DNA of 64,000 nucleotides, from positions 87,072 to 151,071 of the forward strand of contig NZ_BPQE01000005.1 in NCBI RefSeq assembly GCF_022179085.1. The letters are read 5' to 3'. The DNA comes from Methylobacterium aerolatum (GTDB taxonomy: Bacteria; Pseudomonadota; Alphaproteobacteria; Rhizobiales; Beijerinckiaceae). Both the position numbers and the translations under genes were made by a program. Under the pieces are notes generated by a model, which was not told where the DNA came from, did not search any database, and worked only from the letters and a program-made list of their open reading frames with translations. Shown piece after piece: positions 11,005 to 19,435 of the stretch (within the stretch, counting starts at the first letter, position 1; each line of letters begins with the position of its first letter).

Positions 11005-11736
11005 CTACGCGATGAAGCCGTGACGAAGTCCTTCCGCTACGGCTTGCGCACGGTTTTTCGATCCCAACTTCGCCCGGATTCCCCGGAGGTGGCGATCGAC
11101 TCCGTGTTCTGAGATCCTCATCAACGCGCCGATTTCAATATCGGTCTTCCCCTCGGCCATCCAATGCAGCGCTTCGCGCTCCCGCGGAGAGAGGGCTCCT
11201 TTGGGTTTCGAGGTATGGTCATGAAGTAACAGGGCGTGGCCGAACGCGTACGCGGCCACAAGCGTCAGGGCGCCCCTCTGCTCCGGAGCGAGGTCCATGA
11301 ACCGTCCGGCGAAGGTCATGCCCCCATGGGCGCCCTCGATGGTCGCCACGGGAACGGTGAACCCGCGGCGAAGACCGTTCTCTGCGGCCTCATCCATGAT
11401 CCGCGCCGCACGCCCGGCTCGCTTGGGGAGAAAATCTTCGTCGTCCCAGCCAAAGCCGGACGAACGGCATAGCGTCTCGCTCACCACCGGGTCTTGCAGC
11501 GCGTATTGCCGACGTAAGTAGTGCTTTTGCCAGTCTTCCGAAATCTTTGCCATCACGAGAAAGCGGCGATTGTAGCGGCATAGGTCGCCCGATCCGGGAA
11601 GAAGCGAGGCGATGATAGCCTCGACCCCGAAGCTCGCGAGTTGCGCGGCGAGATGGCTCACGATCTGCTCAATGCTTGGGGCTTTGTCGATCTGACGCAG
11701 CAGGGAAACAGTCTCCGATAAAGATGCGACACTCAT
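11005..11736 (-). CDS. LuxR-family quorum-sensing regulator
   Basis: This predicted transcription factor binds an acyl-homoserine lactone and is encoded divergently from the luxI-type synthase. The 243-residue protein has an N-terminal autoinducer-binding domain with the conserved positions W69, Y73, D82, P83 and W97 (in SEDWQKHYLRRQYALQDPVV). Its C-terminal helix-turn-helix reads LSPREREALHWMAEGKTDIEIG...VDRHLRGIRAKLG. The expected residues are all present, so it looks functional. The intergenic space to luxI is 167 bp and contains an imperfect dyad that could be the lux box. Flanking decayed transposases suggest the pair sits in a scarred variable locus. Confidence 0.93.
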   Translation of the reverse strand: MSVASLSETVSLLRQIDKAPSIEQIVSHLAAQLASFGVEAIIASLLPGSGDLCRYNRRFLVMAKISEDWQKHYLRRQYALQDPVVSETLCRSSGFGWDDEDFLPKRAGRAARIMDEAAENGLRRGFTVPVATIEGAHGGMTFAGRFMDLAPEQRGALTLVAAYAFGHALLLHDHTSKPKGALSPREREALHWMAEGKTDIEIGALMRISEHGVDRHLRGIRAKLGSKNRAQAVAEGLRHGFIA

Positions 11737-11837
11737 AGCTCGATCTCACGCTAAGGCGGTATGATTTATTGAGTTATGTCGCAAGTGAATCACCCCAAGT
11801 TTCGTCTTATCGCAGCGCACCGTTGAGCACGAGGGAA

Positions 11838-11859
11838 AACGTACGAGAACGCGTACTTT
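11838..11859. promoter_or_regulatory. Candidate lux box between luxR and luxI
   Basis: The core 11841-11856 is GTACGAGAACGCGTAC: GTACG and CGTAC form a perfect 5-bp dyad around a 6-base centre, with partial matching of the flanking AA/TT. It lies 45-65 bases upstream of the luxI start, the usual place for a LuxR-bound activator site. No consensus for this LuxR was available, so this is inference. Confidence 0.45.
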
Positions 11860-11903
11860 CGGGAAGAACGGCCCTCGATCACAACGGTGCTCGGAGGTGA
11901 TCC

Positions 11904-12536
11904 ATGATACACGTTGTAAACGCCGATCAATTCCGCAACTATCACGATTTACTCGAAGAAGCTTGGAGGCTGCGCCACCGCATCTTCGTCAAGGAAATGG
12001 GCTGGTCCGCCATCGCACGAGACGACGGGCGCGAAATCGACGAATTCGACGACGACCATGCCGTTCATTTGTTGGCCGTCGCAGATGGGGAACTCGTCGG
12101 CTATTCCCGGCTGCTGCCGACGACCCGGCCCTACGTCCTCTCAAGCCACCTGCCGGAGCTTTGCGAGGGGCCGCCGCCCTCAGCGCCCCACATCGTCGAG
12201 TGGAGCCGGATCGGTGTCTCCGAGAAGGTGCGGACGTCCGGGCGGCGGCTCAATCCCACCGCGCTCGATCTCCTGACGGCGATCGTCGAATGGGGCCTGC
12301 CGCGGGGAATTCGAGGTTTCGTCTCCGAGATGCCGACGAGTTGGCTTCTGCGCCTTCTGCAACTGCACATCCACGCCCTGCCGCTCGGGCTGCCGCGCAC
12401 GATCGACGGGGTCGAGATCGTTGCCGTGAACGCCGGCTTTGACGAACGGAGCCTGCGCCAGTTGCAAGCCGTGCGTGGCAGCACGGAATCCGTGCTCGCC
12501 GATCATTCCCGCTCAACGATCAAGCTGGCCAGCTGA
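11904..12536 (+). CDS. Acyl-homoserine-lactone synthase, LuxI family
   Basis: It makes a quorum-sensing acyl-homoserine lactone from S-adenosylmethionine and an acyl-ACP (or acyl-CoA). In 210 residues all hallmark residues fall at nearly canonical positions: R24, F28, W34 (RLRHRIFVKEMGW), E44, D46, D49, R69 (GYSRLL), E99 and R102 (IVEWSRIG). The ATG at 11904 is preceded by GGAGG seven bases upstream. Methylobacterium synthases making short-chain and long-chain (unsaturated C14) signals are known; the acyl specificity cannot be read from the sequence. Confidence 0.95.
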   Translation: MIHVVNADQFRNYHDLLEEAWRLRHRIFVKEMGWSAIARDDGREIDEFDDDHAVHLLAVADGELVGYSRLLPTTRPYVLSSHLPELCEGPPPSAPHIVEWSRIGVSEKVRTSGRRLNPTALDLLTAIVEWGLPRGIRGFVSEMPTSWLLRLLQLHIHALPLGLPRTIDGVEIVAVNAGFDERSLRQLQAVRGSTESVLADHSRSTIKLAS

Positions 12537-12678
12537 CGGGCGGTCGCTACACGCGGTTCGGAATGGCCACGTCGGCCTTCCGAACCCGGTTATCCCGGCA
12601 TCTTGAGGGTCGCCGAGGCACCCGGAAAGCGGTCTCGGAGAGAGCAGCCATGGATCCAGCGAAGCGTTGAGCCCCATC

Positions 12679-13269
12679 ATGGACGAGCCATGTGATCGCG
12701 GATTGGCCGAGGCTGCTACGCAGCGTCAGGCTGTGAACGGGGGCTCCGGTTTGGCCAAGAGCCACAGCGATATCGGAGCCATCATCGCCACGCTACTCGA
12801 CCGGCGCTCCCGGTCGAAGAGAGAGGCCGATGTCATGCGCCGCCAAGCTCAGGCCGCGCGCCGCTCGAGTCTGCGGCGCCGGGCGGCGCAAATTCAGCAA
12901 TGGACCTCGGCCCGGACCCTCCTTCGAGAAGCAGTGGTCGAGATCGATGCCGAACTCACCGCGGTGGGCTGCTATCTGTCCATGTCGGACGATCGGGCGG
13001 CCTCAGCCGATCTCGCCGCGGTAGAAATCCGCCTCTTCCTCGACGGCCATCCATGTGCGACGACTCTGGACCTCACGATACGCCCCGACGGCCGGCAGGC
13101 GCATGCGGACCTGAGCGGTGACGGGGGGATCCATCGCGGATTGCTGCCCTCCATCGCTACCGTCACTCGCGAAGACTATCGCGCTGCCATCCTCGCATAT
13201 GTTGCCCGTGTGCTCACTGCCGAGAGAAGAGCCGGAGCCATCGGTTGCCACAAATGTGACTGTTTTTGA
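12679..13269 (+). CDS. Hypothetical protein downstream of luxI
   Basis: I do not recognise this gene. The frame opens with TTG at 12667; ATG 12679 (MDEPCDRGLAEAATQ) is the simpler start, giving 196 residues. The middle is rich in Arg, Ala and Gln (RRSRSKREADVMRRQAQAARR) and probably helical or coiled-coil. The second half looks like a small alpha/beta domain and the protein ends GCHKCDCF. Third-codon-position GC is high across the frame, which supports coding. It lies about 140 bp after luxI on the same strand and may be co-transcribed. Confidence 0.5.
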   Translation: MDEPCDRGLAEAATQRQAVNGGSGLAKSHSDIGAIIATLLDRRSRSKREADVMRRQAQAARRSSLRRRAAQIQQWTSARTLLREAVVEIDAELTAVGCYLSMSDDRAASADLAAVEIRLFLDGHPCATTLDLTIRPDGRQAHADLSGDGGIHRGLLPSIATVTREDYRAAILAYVARVLTAERRAGAIGCHKCDCF

Positions 13270-13479
13270 TTGCCGATCCTGATCTCAGTTGGCGACGATT
13301 TCGCTCATATGTACGGATCTCCTCTCATGCCGGGACCACCACTGGCTCGACATCATCGAAGACACTCATTTTTTCGAAGAAATGCAAGTTTTACTGATAG
13401 ATAAGGGCATTTATGCGCGCAAATTCTGTCATAGTATTATATTATGTTGCACCAATACACGCAGTAGTGGATTGTCGCT

Positions 13480-14203
13480 TGGAGCGTCTGCACGCCCGCG
13501 CATGGCCCAGGCACCATGGTCTACAACCGGCTTGAAGACCTTCGTCGCACCGCCACGCGCTGCAACACGCTTTCACACATCGACGTCTCTTCCCTGTTTG
13601 CCCGGGATGACGGGCGTGCCCCCCCTGTTGCGGAGGTCGGTGCGCAGCTAGTCGGCATCGTAGCCCGTGTCGGCGCTCAAGCGGCGGATCCGGCCCGGCG
13701 CCTCGGCCAGCACCGCTGGGGCAGTCGTCACGTCGCTGGCGTTGCCCGGCGTCAGCAGGAGGACGCCGGGCCGCCCGAGGGCATCGGTGAGTGCGTGGAT
13801 CTCGGTCGTTTGACCACCGCGCGACGGGCCGATGGCCTGCGCCCGCGCCCGCCTTTCCCGCCATGAGCAGACCGGTGAGCCCGGACGTAGCTGCTATCCA
13901 GCGCCGTCGCATCACCAGCCCACCCAGCCTTGGCCGGTGCGGTCAGCATCGCCTTCCAGAAGCCGCGCCGCGACCAGCGGTTGAAGCGGTTGTAGACCGT
14001 GGTGCTCGGACCCTACGCGGCCGGGCAGTCGCGCCGGCGGCAGCCTGACGTGAGCACGTGCAGGATACCCGAACCGAAGGACCGCGCAGCGAGATGATCT
14101 GCCGGTCGTCCTTCCCCTCGGGTCCGGGCTGGTCCCAGGGCATGAACGGCGCGATCACCGCCCACGGCTCGTCGCAGAGCCAGAACAGGGCCGCCATCGT
14201 CAC
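13480..14203 (-). pseudogene. Decayed IS5-type (IS427-like) transposase
   Basis: Reading leftward, 14203-13943 gives MAALFWLCDEPWAVIAPFMP and a DDRQIIS segment, the N-terminal helix-turn-helix part of IS5-family transposases. After a frame change, 13949-13752 gives ALDSSYVRAHRSAHGGKGG, the second DDE region. Further left, an NRGGTPVIPGKQ-like segment is readable around 13600-13640. The frame is broken at least twice and the C-terminus is lost. Terminal inverted repeats were not found by eye. Confidence 0.65.
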
Positions 14204-14669
14204 CTCCAGGCCGCAAACAGCCGCCTGGAATCACAAACTGCCAAACACTGCAATGCCTTGATCCGGTTCACACCCTAAGGGTCGGGATCGAGGGCATTTC
14301 GCCCTGCTCGCGACCAGCGCGAGGACGGCATCACATCGCCAAGGCGCTCAGTCTCCCGTTGGCCCTTCCAATAGACCGCCATCATTACGGTAATTGGATG
14401 TGCCCAAATTTTTCGGGATTTAAACTTTACGTATCAAGTTCTATTTCGAGATTATGTGCAGATTTATGAAATTGGACTCGGAGTTGTATATTTAGGAACC
14501 GAAAATTTTACTGCGGAGAAGCGTGATCCCGGTCCGTCATCGATCCACAACCGGACCGCTCCAGCCCGGGAGGCCCCCCCGACACCGCCCGGACATTGGC
14601 CGGGGCGGTGGCGGGGAGGGGCGGGCACGGCCGTTGACGCCCCCTCGGGCGAGGCCCTATCCCTCGTCC
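14204..14669. other. Gap, partly AT-rich, no supported gene
   Basis: 14395-14520 is markedly AT-rich for this genome (stretches such as TTTTTCGGGATTTAAAC) and may hold the promoter of the following copper-related gene or the outer end of the IS5-type remnant. No gene is supported. Confidence 0.4.
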
Positions 14670-15044
14670 ATGCGCGGCTCCCGGTCGACCGGACGGGTGA
14701 TTCTTCGCGCGGCCATCGTCGTGGCCGCGCTCTACGCGCTCGCCCTCCAATCGATCCTCGGTGGCGTCGCGGCGGCGGATCATGCCGGGCCGCGCCCTCG
14801 CCTCTGCGCGCAGGGGGCGGACCACGGCGGCGAACCCGGCCGGCCCGCGCCGCCGCACGCGCTGCCGCCCTGCTGCACGGCCGCCCTTCCGGCATTCCCG
14901 GCGTTAGAGCCCGATCCGGCCACGCCGGCCGTCGTCCGGCCGGTGCGGCCCTCTATCGGCCTCGCTTGGCGGAAGGAGACGGCCGGGCATCCCCGGACGT
15001 CGCCCCGTGCCCTGCCGCAGGCCCGGGGCCCGCCCACCGCCTGA
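14670..15044 (+). CDS. Small exported/membrane protein, DUF2946-like
   Basis: A 124-residue protein starting MRGSRSTGRVILRAAIVVAA. It has one hydrophobic segment (about residues 11-31, ending LGGVAAADHAG), a His/Cys-rich middle (CAQGADHGGEP, HALPPCCTAAL) and a Pro-rich tail. The layout resembles DUF2946-type small proteins, often next to copper-handling genes, and a PCu(A)C copper chaperone follows 486 bp downstream on the same strand. The longer open frame from 14523 is rejected because the extra residues are Pro/Arg-rich and unlike a leader. Function is inferred from neighbours only. Confidence 0.5.
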   Translation: MRGSRSTGRVILRAAIVVAALYALALQSILGGVAAADHAGPRPRLCAQGADHGGEPGRPAPPHALPPCCTAALPAFPALEPDPATPAVVRPVRPSIGLAWRKETAGHPRTSPRALPQARGPPTA

Positions 15045-15529
15045 GCGTTCGGCCTTCCCGGGCTAACCCCCCGCCGGGCCGTCTCGCCCGTGGGAACTGC
15101 CGAACTTCCGGACACCGTGCCCGGTCCCGCGCGCCGTCCGCGGATCGGTATCCGCCACCCGGCGTCCCGGATCGGCGCCATCTACGGCGTGTCGCCCTCG
15201 GCCGATGCCTCGATCCGGACGGAGGCGCCCGCCGGGGCTGGACCGATCGATGCGAAGACTTGGCCCCGTGCTCACTCGCACGGCCGACGTGAGAGGGCCC
15301 GAGCACGGGGCCCGCAATCTGGCAAAACCCGGCACCACGCCCGACATCCCGGTCGTGGACGAGGCCCGCCAAGGCCCGCACCGTGCCTGGCGGCCCTCCG
15401 GCCCCGGCCGCCCTCCCGGCCGGCCGGGCGCGAAACGTCTTCGGCGGTTGTCCGCGCGTCGGTTCGACGGGCACTTCCGCTCCCCCGGCCGGGGCCGTCG
15501 CCCCGCCCATCTCGAGGAAAGGTCATTCG
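15045..15529. other. Gap with no supported gene
   Basis: 485 bases of very GC-rich sequence. All long open frames here are alternative-frame artefacts. The ribosome site for the following gene (GAGGAAAGG, 15514-15522) is at its right edge. Confidence 0.4.
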
Positions 15530-16036
15530 ATGCGTCAATCCCTCCGTCTCGCCCTGCTCTGTCTCACGCCGCTGCTCAGCGGGACGGCGCTGGCCGAGGA
15601 CTTCAAGGCCGGGTCCCTCACCATCGGCCAGCCCTGGTCGCGGGCGACGCCCAACGGGGCGAAGGTCGCGGGCGGCTACCTCACCGTCACCAATGCCGGG
15701 ACGGAGCCCGATTCGCTGACGGGCGGCACCTTCGACGCGGCGGGCGCCGTCGAGATCCATGTCATGTCGATGGAGGGCGGGGTGATGAAGATGGCCCCGG
15801 TCGAGGGCGGCCTGACCATCAAGCCGGGCGAGACCGTGACCCTCAAGCCCGGCGGCTACCACCTGATGTTCATGGGCCTGAAGGCACCGCTGAAGAAGGG
15901 CGAGACGGTGAAGGGCACCTTGACCTTCGCCAAGGCCGGAACGGTGCCGGTGACCTATGCGGTCGAGACCCTCGCCGCCAAGGCGCCGGGCGACGCGACG
16001 GCGACGAAGGGCGGTGGCGACCACCACCATCATTGA
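15530..16036 (+). CDS. Periplasmic copper chaperone PCu(A)C family
   Basis: This family binds Cu(I) in the periplasm and supplies the Cu-A site of cytochrome oxidase or stores copper. It is 168 residues. A clear signal peptide (MRQSLRLALLCLTPLLSGTA, cleavage after LA-E) is followed by the DUF461 domain. The copper ligands are visible as H..M in EIHVMSMEGGVMKM and H.M in GGYHLMFMG, matching the H-M-X(n)-H-X-M pattern. The C-terminus ends in a His run (DHHHH), an extra possible metal site. ATG 15530 follows GAGGAAAGG; the open frame upstream to 15383 is not used. Confidence 0.92.
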   Translation: MRQSLRLALLCLTPLLSGTALAEDFKAGSLTIGQPWSRATPNGAKVAGGYLTVTNAGTEPDSLTGGTFDAAGAVEIHVMSMEGGVMKMAPVEGGLTIKPGETVTLKPGGYHLMFMGLKAPLKKGETVKGTLTFAKAGTVPVTYAVETLAAKAPGDATATKGGGDHHHH

Positions 16037-16284
16037 GGATCGGGGGCGCCGCGCGGCGCCCCACCGCTCCGCGTGACGGGGCCGGCCCGCGATCCGGGAC
16101 GGCGGCGCGAGGTTTCCTCGGCTCACCCCGAACGCCGGTAGGGCGGATCCAACTCAGAATTGTTTAGATATACAAATAACAACCAGAGCATTTACTTTGA
16201 AATCCGAGGATTAATACTTTCGCATTCGAGTTCTCTGCGGTACATCGCTTCGCAACGGCCCGAACCGAAGCGGCAGGAAGCTCC

Positions 16285-17127
16285 GTGACCACTCCTCGAC
16301 CCCGCCGCCCCGGCATCTACGTCGCCAGCCCCGTCTACGGCGCGTCCTGCTACATGCCCTACGTCACCGGCATGCTCTCGCTGCAGAAGGCCTGCGCCGC
16401 GGCGGGAATCGGGTTCGATTACTTCTACGTCAGCGGCACGGCGCTGCTGCACCAGCAACGCAACGTGGCCGTGGCCGCCTTCATGCACCACAGCGACCTG
16501 TCGCACCTGCTCTTCATCGATGCCGACGTGGGCTTCGAGGGGGAGGACGTGGTCCGCATGTTCCGGACGGGTCAGGAAATGGTGCTCGGGCCCTACCCGG
16601 CCAAGCACATCAACTGGGGCTCGGTGGTGCAGATGGCCCGGCAACGGCCCGACCTGCCCCCGGCCGACATCGCGCTCTACGCGGCGGATTACAGCACGAA
16701 CTTTTACGGTCTGGAGGGCCAGACGAGCTTCCAGCCGAACGAGCTCAACGAGATCTTCGCGGGCGGGACGGGGCTGATGATGCTGGCCCACGGAGTCTTC
16801 ACCAAGCTCGAGGCGGCCTATCCCGCCGCCCGCGGCCAGTTCCCGGACGCCTACCGCCACCTCGTGCCGGACATCGACGAGTTGGTGGAGCACTTCGCCT
16901 TCGTCACCGAGACGGACGGGCGGCTGCTCTCGGAGGATCTCACCTTCTGCAAGAAGTGGCGCGACATCGGCGGCCGCCTCTACGCGGCGCCCTGGATGCG
17001 GACCATCCATGTGGGCCCGTACTATTTCCGGGGCGAATTGCCCGCGCTCCTCGGCGCGGCCGGACGGCGGCTGGCGGAGGCCCAATCCGAATTGGAAGGG
17101 TTCGCGTCCGGGGGCGGCGCGGCCTGA
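16285..17127 (+). CDS. Glycosyltransferase-like protein (GT-A fold, DxD motif)
   Basis: A 280-residue protein beginning at GTG 16285 (TTPRPRRPGIYVASPVYGAS) with GGAAG upstream. It shows a nucleotide-sugar-transferase pattern. SPVYG is near the start, a QQRNVAVAAF helix follows, and a HLLFIDADVGFEGEDV segment contains the DxD metal-binding motif. EIFAGGTGLMML and an acidic SEDLTFCKKW stretch come later and resemble the GT2-like acceptor loop. Substrate is unknown. It stands alone, with a 248-bp upstream gap that is AT-rich, and converges on the Ni/Co permease with a strong hairpin between them. Confidence 0.7.
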   Translation: MTTPRPRRPGIYVASPVYGASCYMPYVTGMLSLQKACAAAGIGFDYFYVSGTALLHQQRNVAVAAFMHHSDLSHLLFIDADVGFEGEDVVRMFRTGQEMVLGPYPAKHINWGSVVQMARQRPDLPPADIALYAADYSTNFYGLEGQTSFQPNELNEIFAGGTGLMMLAHGVFTKLEAAYPAARGQFPDAYRHLVPDIDELVEHFAFVTETDGRLLSEDLTFCKKWRDIGGRLYAAPWMRTIHVGPYYFRGELPALLGAAGRRLAEAQSELEGFASGGGAA

Positions 17128-17228
17128 GGCCGATGGGCGCCGAGGCCGGGGACGGCGCGGCCTCGTGCATCGATCCAGTCGGAGGCGTCAGCCGAGACTG
17201 GAAAAATTGATGCAAGATCAACTAGCTC

Positions 17229-17267
17229 GTGCAGACACGCGTGAACGACGTGAGTGCGTGTCTGCAC
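17229..17267. terminator. Bidirectional hairpin between convergent genes
   Basis: Left arm 17229-17240 (GTGCAGACACGC) pairs perfectly with 17256-17267 across a 15-base loop. It sits between the ends of the glycosyltransferase-like gene and the Ni/Co permease, where its right arm touches the permease stop codon. A T-run is lacking, so termination is inferred from position and stem strength. Confidence 0.65.
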
Positions 17268-18349
17268 TAGCGCGGATCGGCGGGGATGGCGGCGGCGCGG
17301 TCGAAGCCGCCGAGGCGGTACACGAGGAAGGACAGGCCCCAGGCTCCGGCGAACAGGCCGACGATCCCGAAGCCGAGGAGGCCGAAGCTGTCGTTGAGGG
17401 CGCCGATCCAGCCCCAGAACGCCCCCTGCAGGCTGAGCCTGTCGGCGAGGAGGTTGAGGGCTTCGAGGGTTCCGATCCCGAGGGCGACCACCACCGACAG
17501 GGACGTGATGGTCAGGTTGTAGAACAGGCGCCGCATCGGCTGGACGGTGGCCCAGCTGTAGGCCCCGAGCATCAGCACGCCGTCGAGGGCATCGACCAGC
17601 GCCATGCCGGCGGTGAACAGGGCGGGGAAGACGAGGATCGCCCAGGGGTCGGTTCCCTTGCTCGCCTCCGCCGCCGAGAGGCCGAAGAGGCTCACCTCCG
17701 TTGCGGTGTCGAAGCCCAGGGCGAAGAGAAATCCCAGCGGGTACATGTGCCAGGGCCGGGTGATCAGCCGGAACAGCGGGCGCAGCAGGCGCGCCAGCAG
17801 GCCCTGGCCCGACAGGAGCCCGTCGAGGTCGGTCGCGGTGGCCCGCCCGGTGCGGCGAAACTCCCGGAAACCGCGCCAGATGCCGACGAGGACGACGAGG
17901 TTCACGAGGCCGATTACGATGAGGAAGCCCGCGGAGACGCCCGTGCCGATCAACGTGCCGAGCTCCCGGAACTCCGGCGGCGCGCTGAGCAGGCTCGTCG
18001 CCGCGAGGGCCAGGGCGGCGGCCGCCGCCACCACGACGGTGGAATGGCCGAGCGCGAACCAGAGCCCCACCGAGACCGGCCGCTGGCCCGCCTGCAGCAG
18101 CTTGCGGGTCACGTTGTCGATGGCGGCGATGTGATCGGGATCGACCGCGTGGCGCAGCCCGAAGACGTAGGCGAGGAGGGCGGTGGAGAGCAGGGCCGGG
18201 CGCTCGGCGAACAGCATCCAGGCCCAGGCCCAGGCGGCCACGTTGCCGGCGACCAGGAACAGGCCGAGGAGACCGATCCGGCGGCGGACGGATCCGGGGA
18301 AGGGCGCCTCGGGCGGAGGGTTCGGCGTCACGTCGGTCCTTGCGATCAC
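17267..18349 (-). CDS. Nickel/cobalt permease, NiCoT (HoxN/NixA) family
   Basis: This secondary transporter takes up Ni2+ and/or Co2+ across the inner membrane, here likely for cobalamin-dependent mutases or urease. The 360-residue protein has about eight transmembrane segments and the family signature RHAVDPDHIAAIDN (HX4DH) in TM2. The second signature is GLWFALGHSTVV, with the later motifs LGFDTATEV and FTAGMALVDALDG. It is the last of three leftward genes (MFS transporter, unknown, NiCoT), with a 72-bp gap from its upstream neighbour, too small for a cobalamin riboswitch. Metal preference cannot be decided from the motifs. Confidence 0.92.
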   Translation of the reverse strand: MIARTDVTPNPPPEAPFPGSVRRRIGLLGLFLVAGNVAAWAWAWMLFAERPALLSTALLAYVFGLRHAVDPDHIAAIDNVTRKLLQAGQRPVSVGLWFALGHSTVVVAAAAALALAATSLLSAPPEFRELGTLIGTGVSAGFLIVIGLVNLVVLVGIWRGFREFRRTGRATATDLDGLLSGQGLLARLLRPLFRLITRPWHMYPLGFLFALGFDTATEVSLFGLSAAEASKGTDPWAILVFPALFTAGMALVDALDGVLMLGAYSWATVQPMRRLFYNLTITSLSVVVALGIGTLEALNLLADRLSLQGAFWGWIGALNDSFGLLGFGIVGLFAGAWGLSFLVYRLGGFDRAAAIPADPR

Positions 18350-18421
18350 GGGAGACGATAGGGCGCCGACGGTCGACGCGACAAGCGCGCCCGCGTCGCG
18401 GCGGGGTTCGGGATCGCCGCA

Positions 18422-19435
18422 TCAGGCATGGCCGCGCTCCCCGTCGGCCTCGTCCCCGGCGGAGGGGGGAGGGGGGTCGTCGCCCCGCAGGAAGGCGGCC
18501 TGCACCGCCGCGGCGCGGCGGGCGCCCTGGACGTCGCGCCGCCGCAGGCCCGGTGGCCACGACGACCTGTCTCCCGCCTCGATCCCCGTTTCCGCCGCCC
18601 GCTTCACGGCGACGAGGGCCGGATCGCCCCAGACATCGAGGTGGCGCTGGAAGGCCTCCAGCCGGTCCCGCCGGAAGGGGATGCGGCGGCCCAGCATATC
18701 CTTGTAGGGATGGGCCGGGTGGATGGCCCCGCAGGGAACGAGCCCGGCCGGGATCGGGGTCGTCGCCGCATGGGTCCGCCCGGCGGAGAGGAGCTTCGGG
18801 AGGATGTGGGTGTGCGGCCCCTCGGGGCTGGTCCCGCCCGGGCCGGGGATCGGGGTGAACACCTCGATCCGGCCGATCCGCGTGAGGAACACCCGGTGCG
18901 GGCCCGCCGCGACCAGGGCCGCCGCGACGGGGCTGCCGGGGGAGAAGAGCGGTCGCCCGGCCCCCTGCCGCAGGGCGGCCAGGGTGCCGGGGTCGGCGGT
19001 GCGCACGCAGGCATCGACAGCCCGCAGGCCGAGGCCGAGATCGAACAGGATGGACCCGCGATCCTCCGGCCGGGCGGCTTCCGCATCCGGGCCGAGTTCC
19101 GTCACCGTGGCGCGCCCGGCCATGGCGCAGGCTTCCTCCGGCAGGCAGAGGGCGATGGCGTGGTTCCAACCCGAGGCGAAGGCGGTCTCGTAGGCCAGCG
19201 GTCGCAGCTCCGGCACGGGAGACAGGGCGATGGCGCCCCGCTCCGTCGCGAGGCCGAGGCGGCCGTCGTCGATGGCCCGGGCCGCCTCGTCCGGATCGCG
19301 GACGAACTCGGCGATGGCGCCGAAGCTGCCGAGGCTCCAGGCGGTCTCGGGATCGGCCAGCAGCGTCCGCAGCAGGGCTGCCGCGTCCTCCGGCCCCCGC
19401 ATCGCCGGGCCGTCGCCCTCCGGCCCGGCCCTCAT
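18422..19435 (-). CDS. Conserved hypothetical protein
   Basis: I do not recognise a function. The 337-residue protein has no signal peptide or transmembrane segment. Its central part (FLTRIGRIEVFTPIPG ... GPHTHILPKLLSAGRTHA ... CGAIHPAHPY) contains several His residues that could bind metal or a cofactor, and it ends in an acidic/Pro-rich tail. The start ATG overlaps the stop of the upstream MFS gene (ATGA), so the two are translationally coupled. A role connected to the transported solute is therefore likely but unproven. The family may be one of the unnamed Methylobacterium DUFs. Confidence 0.7.
   Translation of the reverse strand: MRAGPEGDGPAMRGPEDAAALLRTLLADPETAWSLGSFGAIAEFVRDPDEAARAIDDGRLGLATERGAIALSPVPELRPLAYETAFASGWNHAIALCLPEEACAMAGRATVTELGPDAEAARPEDRGSILFDLGLGLRAVDACVRTADPGTLAALRQGAGRPLFSPGSPVAAALVAAGPHRVFLTRIGRIEVFTPIPGPGGTSPEGPHTHILPKLLSAGRTHAATTPIPAGLVPCGAIHPAHPYKDMLGRRIPFRRDRLEAFQRHLDVWGDPALVAVKRAAETGIEAGDRSSWPPGLRRRDVQGARRAAAVQAAFLRGDDPPPPSAGDEADGERGHA

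Noticed and set aside
18350-18421. Cobalamin riboswitch before the Ni/Co permease
   Set aside because: The gap is only 72 bases, too short, and no B12-box-like sequence is visible.
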